Source: Dehalococcoidia bacterium (GTDB lineage Bacteria > Chloroflexota > Dehalococcoidia > Tepidiformales > Tepidiformaceae). From it: a stretch of DNA of 64,000 nucleotides. Positions 57,984 to 64,000 of this stretch are shown piece by piece; position 1 is the first letter of the stretch, and each line of letters opens with the position of its first letter. A program made the translations under genes and the position numbers. The stretch covers positions 248,001-312,000 of the forward strand of contig JAJDYW010000041.1 in NCBI GenBank assembly GCA_022824925.1. The letters run 5' to 3'. Under the pieces are notes generated by a model that had not been told where the DNA came from, ran no database searches, and worked only from the letters and a program-made list of their open reading frames with translations.

Positions 57984-58541
57984 CTAGTTGACGCCGGGCT
58001 GGGTGGGGTGGGTGGCGAAGCGGGCAAGCTCGCCGCCCTGGCGGCGGAGCACCTCGCGCCAGAGCTCGGTGGGGGCGGGGGCGAAGGGGTCGTCGGGGAG
58101 GGCGTCGACGATGAACCAGCCGTGGCTCTCGATCTCGCCTTCGAGCTGGCCCCCGCCCCAGCCGGCGTAGCCGGCGAAGAAGCGCATGCGCCCGAGGCGA
58201 CCCTCGAAGGCGTCGGGGCCGCGGCCGGGATCGACGAGGCCGAGGCCGGGGGCAATGCGCAGGCCCCAGCGGTCGACGGGCATGTCCTCGCCGGTGGCCA
58301 TGGCGAAGACCGAGGAGGTGGAGACGGGGCCGCCGCGGAAGAGGACCGGCGGCTCGACGGCGTGACCGCCCCACTCGGGGAGGTGGGAGGGGACGGTCTC
58401 GCCGTTCATGGGGTGGTTCAGGACGAGGCCAAAGGCGCCCTCCTGGTCGTGCGCGCAGAGGAGGACGACGGTGCGCCAGAAGTTGGGGTCCTCGATGTTG
58501 GGGGTGGCGACGAGGAGGCGGCCGGCGAAGGAGTCGGGCAT
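57984..58541 (-). CDS. YqgE/AlgH family protein
   Basis: The 185 residues match YqgE/AlgH (DUF179). GRLLVATPNIEDPNFWRTVVLLCAHDQEGAFGLVLN, LFRGGPV, RFFAGYAGWGGGQLEGEI and SHGWFIVDA are strongly conserved blocks. The family is linked to transcription regulation in Pseudomonas and probably binds nucleotides or acts in redox; function unsettled. The ATG overlaps the CoA-transferase stop (ATGA-type, one base), so it is co-translated. Confidence 0.96.
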   Translation of the reverse strand: MPDSFAGRLLVATPNIEDPNFWRTVVLLCAHDQEGAFGLVLNHPMNGETVPSHLPEWGGHAVEPPVLFRGGPVSTSSVFAMATGEDMPVDRWGLRIAPGLGLVDPGRGPDAFEGRLGRMRFFAGYAGWGGGQLEGEIESHGWFIVDALPDDPFAPAPTELWREVLRRQGGELARFATHPTQPGVN

Positions 58542-60979
58542 CAGGCGGTGGGGGCGCCGAGGGGGGCAGGGGTCTCGGACCAGACGATGCCGCGCGCGCG
58601 GAGATCCTCGATGGCGCCTTCGTCGTAGCCGAGCTCGGCGAGGATGTCGGTGGACTGCTCGCCGGCGAGGGGGAAGCCGCCCAGCTCGAGCGGATTCTCG
58701 CTGAAGTCGACGAGGGGGCCGTAGCGCTCGTACTCGCCGAGGTTGGTGTTGCGCACGGGGACGCGCAGCCCGTTGGCGGCGACGTGTTCGTCCTTCGCGA
58801 TGAAGTCGGCGACGGGGGCGGCATCGGCGCGGACGCAGCCGAGGCCCTCGGTCGCAAGCAGCGCCTCCCACTCGCCGGCGGGGCGCGTGGCGACGTGCGC
58901 GGCAAGCGCCCCGGCGAGGGCGCTGTCGTTGGCGGCGCGGGCCTCGGGGGTGGCGAAGCGGGGGTCGGCGGCAAGGTCCGGACAGCCGGCGAGTGCGCAG
59001 AAGCGGCGCCACTCGGGCTGGGTCGCGAGGCCGAGGAAGACCCACCCCTCGGCGGCGGGGTAGAGGCGCCAGGTGGCGTTCAGCCCGTACAGGTCGGCGG
59101 GGGGCTCGGGGCGGGGGGGCTTGCCCTCGTAGGCGATGAAGTCGTCGGCGTTGGCCCAGGCGTTCGCCCCGAACATGTCGACGAAGACCTCCTGGCCGCG
59201 GCCGAAGCGCTGGCGCGCGTAGAGGGCGAGGAGGGAGGCGGAGGCGACGACGACGGAGGTGTTGGGGTCGGGGTTGAGCTCGTTCGCACGGAAGAACTTG
59301 CGGGCGACCTCGCGCAGCTCGTCGATGGTCCGGCAGAGGGGGGGCATACCCTCGCCCATCTGCATGAGGGCGCCGCCGAGGCCGGCGCCGGGGATGGGGT
59401 GCGTCGAGGGGCGGTGGGCGCCGGGCCCGAACCGCCCGTAGCCGTTCACGTAGACGTAGACGAGCTCGGGGCGGATGAGACTGAGGGCGTCGTAGCCGAT
59501 GCCGAGGCGCTCGGGGACGCCGGGGCGGTAGTTGTGGATGACGATGTCGGTCGAGCGGGCGAGGCGGTGGACGACCTGCTGGCCCTCGGGGGTCTTCAGG
59601 TCGAGGGCGATGCTCTCCTTGCTGCCGTTGCAGCGGCCCGCGCCGAGCGAGGCGATACCCATGGCGCGGAAGGGATCCCCGCCGATGGGCTCGACCTTGA
59701 TGACGCGGGCGCCGAGATCGGCGAGGAGGGCGGCGCCGAGGGGCGCGGCGATGACGGTGGCGAACTCGAGGACGGTGACCCCACGGAGGGGCGGTCCGGG
59801 GGCGGGTCCGGTGGCGCGGAGGGCGGGGCGGGGGCGGATGGGGGGCAGCTCCTCGAGGACGGCCTCTGTGTGCTCGCCGGGCTCGGGGCCGGCCTCGCCG
59901 GCGGCGCCGGGGGTGGCGGTCAGGCGGGCGAGGGCGCCGAGCTGGCGCACCGTCCCGTGGGCGGGGTGCTCGCGCTCGACGACGTGGCCGTTGAGCACGA
60001 GGTCGGGGTCGTCCAGGGCCTGCTGGGTGGTCTGGAAGGGGGTGGCGGCGACACCGCCGTGCTCGGTGAAGGTCTCCATCCACTCGGCGGCGGTGTGTTC
60101 GAGGGTGCGCTCGAACATGCGGTCGCGGAGGCGTTCGCGGGCGTCCTCCGACCACTGCGCGGGGCCGCCCTCGTAGTCGGGGTCGGCGAAGACGTCGGCG
60201 AGGCCGGCGGCGGCAAGGTAGTTGTCGAAGAGGTGGGCCATGAGGTTGCCGAACTGGAGCCAGCGGCCGTCCTTCGTCTGGAGGGCGTGGTAGTTAAGGG
60301 TGGGCATCGTGGGCATGACGAGGCCATCGAAGAGGCCGGGGTGGCGTTCGCCGAGCTGGGAGCGGAAGAGGCCGCCGAGGTCGTAGGCGAAGAGCCCCTG
60401 CATGAGGCTTGTCTCGACCTTCTGGCCGCGACCCGACTGGTTGCGGGCCATGATTGCACAGAGGATGCCGTGAAGGGCGGCCTGGGAGGTTGCGTGCGAG
60501 CCGGCCTGGACGGCGGCGTAGGCGGGGCCCTCGCGGTCGGCGAGGCCGGCGAAGTTGAGCATGCGTCCGATGCGGGCGGCGACGACGGCCTCGTAGCCGG
60601 GGTAGGCGGCGTACGGGCCCTCGGGCCCGAAGCCGGTGATGGCGCAGTAGACGAGGGCGGGATTCACCGTGCGCAGCGTGTCGTAGCCGGCGCCGAGGGC
60701 TTCCGCCTTGCCGGGGCGGTAGCTTGTCACGACGACATCGGCGGAGGCGGCGAGGCGGGCGAGCGAGGCGCGTCCGTCGTCGGTCGTCAGGTCGAGCACG
60801 GCGCTGCGCTTCCCCCGCAGCCACATGGGGGCGTTGGCGACGGAGCGCCAGGGGTCGCCGCCGGGGCGCTCGACCTTGACGACATCGGCGCCGAAGTCGG
60901 CGAGCACCATGGTGGCGATCCCACCGATGGGACCCTCACTGAGGTCGAGAACGCGGAGATCGTCGAGCAGTTCCGGCAT
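58541..60979 (-). CDS. Tandem family III CoA-transferase (two fused domains)
   Basis: The 812 residues contain two CaiB/BaiF-type domains in one chain (about 1-385 and 405-790). Each begins with the LRVLDLSEGPIGGIATMVLADFGADVVKVE or LLRGVTVLEFATV...ALLADLGARVIKVEP block. Each has (F/Y)GPEGPYA or (F/G)RFGPGAHR and GRGQ motifs. Family members normally are dimers of one domain and use an Asp in a short GxSD/GDxxxG segment. Domain 1 shows AGSHATSQAALHG with no Asp at that point; domain 2 shows NPDPNTSVV. One half may be inactive. It transfers CoA between carboxylic acids. Confidence 0.93.
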   Translation of the reverse strand: MPELLDDLRVLDLSEGPIGGIATMVLADFGADVVKVERPGGDPWRSVANAPMWLRGKRSAVLDLTTDDGRASLARLAASADVVVTSYRPGKAEALGAGYDTLRTVNPALVYCAITGFGPEGPYAAYPGYEAVVAARIGRMLNFAGLADREGPAYAAVQAGSHATSQAALHGILCAIMARNQSGRGQKVETSLMQGLFAYDLGGLFRSQLGERHPGLFDGLVMPTMPTLNYHALQTKDGRWLQFGNLMAHLFDNYLAAAGLADVFADPDYEGGPAQWSEDARERLRDRMFERTLEHTAAEWMETFTEHGGVAATPFQTTQQALDDPDLVLNGHVVEREHPAHGTVRQLGALARLTATPGAAGEAGPEPGEHTEAVLEELPPIRPRPALRATGPAPGPPLRGVTVLEFATVIAAPLGAALLADLGARVIKVEPIGGDPFRAMGIASLGAGRCNGSKESIALDLKTPEGQQVVHRLARSTDIVIHNYRPGVPERLGIGYDALSLIRPELVYVYVNGYGRFGPGAHRPSTHPIPGAGLGGALMQMGEGMPPLCRTIDELREVARKFFRANELNPDPNTSVVVASASLLALYARQRFGRGQEVFVDMFGANAWANADDFIAYEGKPPRPEPPADLYGLNATWRLYPAAEGWVFLGLATQPEWRRFCALAGCPDLAADPRFATPEARAANDSALAGALAAHVATRPAGEWEALLATEGLGCVRADAAPVADFIAKDEHVAANGLRVPVRNTNLGEYERYGPLVDFSENPLELGGFPLAGEQSTDILAELGYDEGAIEDLRARGIVWSETPAPLGAPTA

Positions 60980-61008
60980 GGCGGCCGTCGGCGGGGATGA
61001 TACGCCTG

Positions 61009-61749
61009 CTAGTCGGGAGCGACCGTGCGGATCTCCCCGACCTTCGAATCGTCCTTGATGAAGTCGAGGACGGCCTCGGCGATGGCCTCGGGCGGCAGGA
61101 TCTGGTCGGCGTGCCGTTCGATGGACGGCAGGAGCCAGGAAGCAGGGGTCTCGCCGTCGCCGGTCTTGCGCTGGAAGGCAGTGCGGACCATGCCGGGGGA
61201 GACGGCGTTGACGCGGATGTTGTCGCTCTGGGCAAGGGGGGCGCAGCTCTGGGTGAAGGACATGACGGCCTTCTTGGTGGCGGAGTACATGGGGTCGAAG
61301 GGGAGGTGGCCGTCGCCGGCGACGGAGGCGGTGTTGACGATGGCGCCGCCGCCGCGCTTGCGCATGGCGTGGACGGCCTCGCGGGTGCCCATCATGACGC
61401 CGCCGGCGTTGATGTGGGTCTCCTCGGCGATGCGCTCGAGGGACGCCTCGGGCCAGTGGGGCTCGCCGCTGGAGATGCCGGCGTTGTTGTAGACGATGTC
61501 GACGCCGCCGTAGGCGGCCTCCGCCTCGATAAAGAGGTTGCGGATGCTCTCGGGGCTGGTGACGTCGGCGTGGACGAAGACGGCGGCGCCGTCGGCCCCG
61601 GTGATCTCGCCGACGGTTACGGCAGCGCCCTCGGGGTCGATGTCGGCGACGACGACGCTGGCGCCCTCGGCGGCGAGGGCGAGGGCGGTCGCGCGTCCGA
61701 TGCCGGAGCCGGCACCCGTGACGATGGCGACTTTCCCTTCGATCTCCAT
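61009..61749 (-). CDS. Short-chain dehydrogenase/reductase
   Basis: This 246-residue SDR has TGAGSGIGRATALALA, a D at the NAD-binding end of strand 2 (VADIDPEG), NNAGISS, NTASVAG and YSATKKAV. VNAVSPGMV follows. D in strand 2 predicts NAD+ preference. It precedes the CoA-transferase by 29 nt and likely belongs to the same operon. A GGGGG ribosome site lies upstream. Confidence 0.95.
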   Translation of the reverse strand: MEIEGKVAIVTGAGSGIGRATALALAAEGASVVVADIDPEGAAVTVGEITGADGAAVFVHADVTSPESIRNLFIEAEAAYGGVDIVYNNAGISSGEPHWPEASLERIAEETHINAGGVMMGTREAVHAMRKRGGGAIVNTASVAGDGHLPFDPMYSATKKAVMSFTQSCAPLAQSDNIRVNAVSPGMVRTAFQRKTGDGETPASWLLPSIERHADQILPPEAIAEAVLDFIKDDSKVGEIRTVAPD

Positions 61750-61795
61750 GGCGGCACCCCCTTGCAAGCGGGGGCATTCTAGCGCCGGCCGGTGG

Positions 61796-62677
61796 TCAGG
61801 CGGGGAGAATGCCAACCTCGCGCATGCGCTGGGCGAGGGCGGAGCGGCCGAGGCCGACGTAGCGCTCCTCCTCCGTATCGAGGCCGTAGACGATGTCGTG
61901 CAGGCCCATGGTCCAGTAGTGGAACTCGACGCGCTCGTGGAAGCCGTCGCCCAGGGGGCGATCGTAGAACCGGACGATGTCGTCGACGGCGTGCCAGCCG
62001 CCATCGGCGAGAATGCCGGCGAAGTCGGCGGCGGGGTCGCGCAGGGCCGCGTCGCTGAAGTCGATGACGCCGGCGAGGCGGCCGTGGCGCTCGATGATGT
62101 GGTCGAACCAGAGGTCGTTGTGGACGAGGCGCGGGGGCGGGTCGAAGCCGTCCTGGACGTAGCGCGTGAAGCCGCTATCGACGGCTACGCGGAGGGTGGC
62201 GGAGAGGCGGGGGAAGACGCGCATGCGGACCTCTTCGAGCCAGTCACGGGGGTCGGGGACGTGCTCGGGGAGGGGGGCGCCGAGGGCCTCCGCGGCCTGT
62301 TCCGGGGGAAATTCGTGGAGGGCCGTGAGGAACCGGGCGATCTCGCGGGCGATGTTCCCGCCGCCGGGGCCAAAGAGGGTGACGCGCCGCAGGCCCTGCC
62401 CCTCGATGACGGGATAGCCGGCGAAGGGGCGGCCATCCCACTCGCCGACCCACTCGGGGACGGGAACGGGGGCGGGGAGGTGGGGGGCGAGGAGGGGGAG
62501 GAGGCGCATCTCGCCTTGGAGGAGGCGGGCGTCGTTGGGGGTGCGGGGGAAGCGGAAGACGCGGTCGCCGTGGGCGAAGGTCCAGTGGGACCAGCCGTGC
62601 TCCAGGGGCCGGACGGGGGCCTCTTCGAGGTCGGGGAACGTCTGGTGGATGGCTTCGGCGGCTTCGCGGGCTTCCAT
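61796..62677 (-). CDS. Aminoglycoside phosphotransferase (APH)-like kinase
   Basis: The 293 residues have the APH/choline kinase fold. LVHNDLWFDHII holds the catalytic HxDxxxx (N-D), and GVIDFSDAALRDPAADFA the DxD metal site. The N lobe shows RFPRTPNDARLLQGEM. Such proteins phosphorylate aminoglycosides, homoserine, fructosamine or others. The gene is divergent from coaE by 25 bp. No resistance context; a housekeeping small-molecule kinase is as likely. Confidence 0.9.
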   Translation of the reverse strand: MEAREAAEAIHQTFPDLEEAPVRPLEHGWSHWTFAHGDRVFRFPRTPNDARLLQGEMRLLPLLAPHLPAPVPVPEWVGEWDGRPFAGYPVIEGQGLRRVTLFGPGGGNIAREIARFLTALHEFPPEQAAEALGAPLPEHVPDPRDWLEEVRMRVFPRLSATLRVAVDSGFTRYVQDGFDPPPRLVHNDLWFDHIIERHGRLAGVIDFSDAALRDPAADFAGILADGGWHAVDDIVRFYDRPLGDGFHERVEFHYWTMGLHDIVYGLDTEEERYVGLGRSALAQRMREVGILPA

Positions 62678-62688
62678 GCGGTTCGGGG

Positions 62689-62696
62689 TTCTAGAA
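62689..62696. promoter_or_regulatory. Shared palindromic -10-like site between APH and coaE genes
   Basis: TTCTAGAA is an 8-bp palindrome centred in the 25-bp gap. TAGAAT (plus strand, 62692-62697) is 5 nt before the coaE GTG and the same symmetric element gives TATTCT on the minus strand 15 nt before the APH ATG. The coaE mRNA is likely leaderless, since there is no Shine-Dalgarno. Confidence 0.4.
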
Positions 62697-62702
62697 TACG
62701 GC

Positions 62703-63365
62703 GTGCCTCTCTTACTCGGCGTCACCGGCTCGATCGCGGCGGGCAAGAGCCTGCTCTGCACGCACTTGGCGGAGGCGCACGGCGCCGTCCACGTCGACGC
62801 GGATCGCGAGGTCCACCGCATGTACGCGCCGGACACGCCCGGCTTCGAGCGGGTGGTGGCGGAGTTCGGCGAGGAGATCGTGGGCGCGGACGGCGTCATC
62901 GACCGGCGCGTGCTCGGGGGGATGGTATTCGGGAAGCCGGAGCGGATGGAGGCCCTGCGGACGGCCATCGGGGACATCCCGGCGTACTTCCTGGCGCTGC
63001 TGGAGCGCTGGCGGGAGGAGCTTCCCGGGGACGGAGTCGGGGTGCTGGAGGCAGTCAACCTGCTGGAGCGCGACTACATGACGAAGGCGGACGCGGCCTG
63101 GCTGGTGGTGACGGCGGACGAGACGGCGATCACGCGGCTGATGGAGACGCGCTCGCTCTCGCGGGAGGAGGCGGAGCAGCGGCTGGCCTCGGCGCGGGAC
63201 TGGCGCGAGCGGGCGCCCGCGGCGGACCGCATCTTCCACAACGACGGCACGCAGGAGGCCTACCTGGCGGCGGTCGACGAGGCCATCGCAGAGACGGTCG
63301 AGGCGCACCGGGCGGGCGCGCTGCCGCGGCCGCGCTGGTACGAGTCGCAGGGCTCGGGGGCGTAG
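62703..63365 (+). CDS. coaE: Dephospho-CoA kinase
   Basis: The 220 residues match CoaE: GVTGSIAAGKS (P-loop, GxxxxGKS) starts the protein, then DADREVHRMYAPDTPGFERVV, IDRRVLGGMVF and LLER...DYM. The final phosphorylation step of CoA synthesis is expected. The GTG start gives the family N terminus directly. The 25-bp divergent gap lacks a Shine-Dalgarno. Confidence 0.95.
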   Translation: MPLLLGVTGSIAAGKSLLCTHLAEAHGAVHVDADREVHRMYAPDTPGFERVVAEFGEEIVGADGVIDRRVLGGMVFGKPERMEALRTAIGDIPAYFLALLERWREELPGDGVGVLEAVNLLERDYMTKADAAWLVVTADETAITRLMETRSLSREEAEQRLASARDWRERAPAADRIFHNDGTQEAYLAAVDEAIAETVEAHRAGALPRPRWYESQGSGA

Positions 63366-63368
63366 GGC

Positions 63369-63947
63369 TCAGCCGAGGCGCTTGATCAGGGGCTTGACGG
63401 CCTTGCCCCGGTGGCCGAGGCGGTGGCGGTCGTCGTCGTCGAGCTCGGCGAGGGTCTTGCCGTTCAGGATCTGGGTGACGGCGTCGAGCCCGTAGCCGCC
63501 TTCGCCGCGGGGCTCCATCGGTATCTCGCACTCGATGATGGACATCGACACGGCGACGTTCGCGTCGCCGGGGACGGCGAGGGCGGCGGCGGCGCGTCCG
63601 ACGGTGATGCGCTGGCCGACCGGGGTCTGGGCGAGGCGCTGGAGCAGGGCCTGGCAGCGCTCCGCGTCGGAGAGACCGGCGTGGAAGGTCTCGGTGAGGG
63701 CGCCGGGCTGGAGATCCATGGGGTAGACCTCGAGGCCCGCGCAGAGGGCAATGGCCATCTCGCCGGTGGCCTCGGAGCAGGCGCGGGCGCGGGCGGTGGC
63801 GCGGGCGGCGTAGTCGCCGCCGGGCGGGGACTCGGGAGGCGCCTCGGGGTCGACGCACGCCACGGGGGCGTCGGCGAGCAGGGCGCGCAGATCGGCGCGC
63901 TCGTCGGGGTCGGCGGAGGCGAGGACGAGGCGGGGCAGGTCAGTCAT
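63369..63947 (-). CDS. HAM1/RdgB-like nucleoside triphosphatase, divergent
   Basis: The 192 residues resemble the non-canonical purine NTP pyrophosphatase family. The C-terminal GYGLDAVTQILNGKTLAELDDDDRHRLGHRGKAVKPLI fits the GFGYDPIF...TFAEM...RISHRGRA region. The middle ALCAGLEVYPMDLQPG takes the place of ALADDSGLEVDAL, so the catalytic DDSGL is missing and activity is doubtful. It removes ITP/XTP in active relatives. The stop is 3 nt from the coaE stop (convergent). Confidence 0.72.
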   Translation of the reverse strand: MTDLPRLVLASADPDERADLRALLADAPVACVDPEAPPESPPGGDYAARATARARACSEATGEMAIALCAGLEVYPMDLQPGALTETFHAGLSDAERCQALLQRLAQTPVGQRITVGRAAAALAVPGDANVAVSMSIIECEIPMEPRGEGGYGLDAVTQILNGKTLAELDDDDRHRLGHRGKAVKPLIKRLG

Positions 63948-64000
63948 GCGCGCATCGTGACGGCGGCGGGAGGATCACGCAACGGGGGCGGCGCGGAGGC

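Overview
The window is a compact, very GC-rich bacterial segment: genes often overlap by 1-4 nt, GTG and TTG starts are frequent, and Shine-Dalgarno sites are GGAGG-like. The gene mix is MacAB/DevC-type exporters, family III CoA-transferases, many short-chain dehydrogenases, thiolase/DUF35 and amidohydrolase genes, a T-box leader on thrS, a single-chain kinase-regulator, and split glycine dehydrogenase subunits. This fits a heterotrophic Chloroflexota (Dehalococcoidia/SAR202-like) best. That placement is an inference from gene content; a deep-branching actinobacterium is not excluded.

Layout. 1-8.5 kb: the end of a cytochrome P450, a HAD phosphatase, a histidine kinase fused to its own OmpR-type regulator, three small Cys-containing proteins (two of them paralogues), a low-complexity lipoprotein, and a classic regulator/kinase pair. 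8.7-12.7 kb: tRNA-Glu, then a minus-strand operon of three ferritin-like diiron proteins, a Cys-rich mini-protein, two 2[4Fe-4S] ferredoxins and a SnoaL-like protein. This looks like an uncharacterised multicomponent oxygenase and is the strongest candidate for a new system. 12.8-20.9 kb: a DUF3500 protein, ketopantoate-reductase-like protein, serine hydrolase, SDR, PIN protein, esterase, thrS with T-box leader and a GIY-YIG protein. 21-26 kb: tRNA-Val, a truncated ADP-ribosylglycohydrolase, and a MacAB-like exporter whose adaptor has expanded 33-residue coiled-coil repeats. A 14-bp copy of the tRNA-Val 3' end lies on the far side of the exporter, suggesting an integration footprint. 26-33 kb: an FAD amine-oxidase-type enzyme, a rhodanese and a complete gcvT-gcvH-gcvPA-gcvPB operon. 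33-43.3 kb: a DevCA-type ABC pair, a PAS-LuxR regulator, a molybdopterin oxidoreductase, a nitroreductase, a frameshifted DinB-like gene, an MDR reductase, a Rieske-type oxygenase with an incomplete Rieske motif, and a Dabb protein. 43.3-49 kb: a Fic protein divergent from a pdxA-family gene across a dense array of GTCTA palindromes, then a cyclase, NhaA and small membrane or zinc proteins. 49-64 kb: a BtuF-like protein, thiolase plus DUF35, amidohydrolase, M20 peptidase, prolyl aminopeptidase, SDRs, a CrtC/AttH-like protein, YqgE, a double CoA-transferase, a phosphotransferase, coaE and a HAM1-like NTPase.

Working together. The P450, diiron/ferredoxin cluster, Rieske oxygenase, SDRs, CoA-transferase, thiolase/DUF35, amidohydrolase and cyclase suggest oxidative breakdown of recalcitrant or terpenoid/aromatic organic matter. 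Housekeeping genes (thrS, gcv, coaE, two tRNAs) are interspersed, so this is core chromosome with accessory catabolic and defence-like insertions. Short TAGTG-rich repeats sit right after several stop codons at 54-58 kb. There is no CRISPR array, rRNA or intact transposase.
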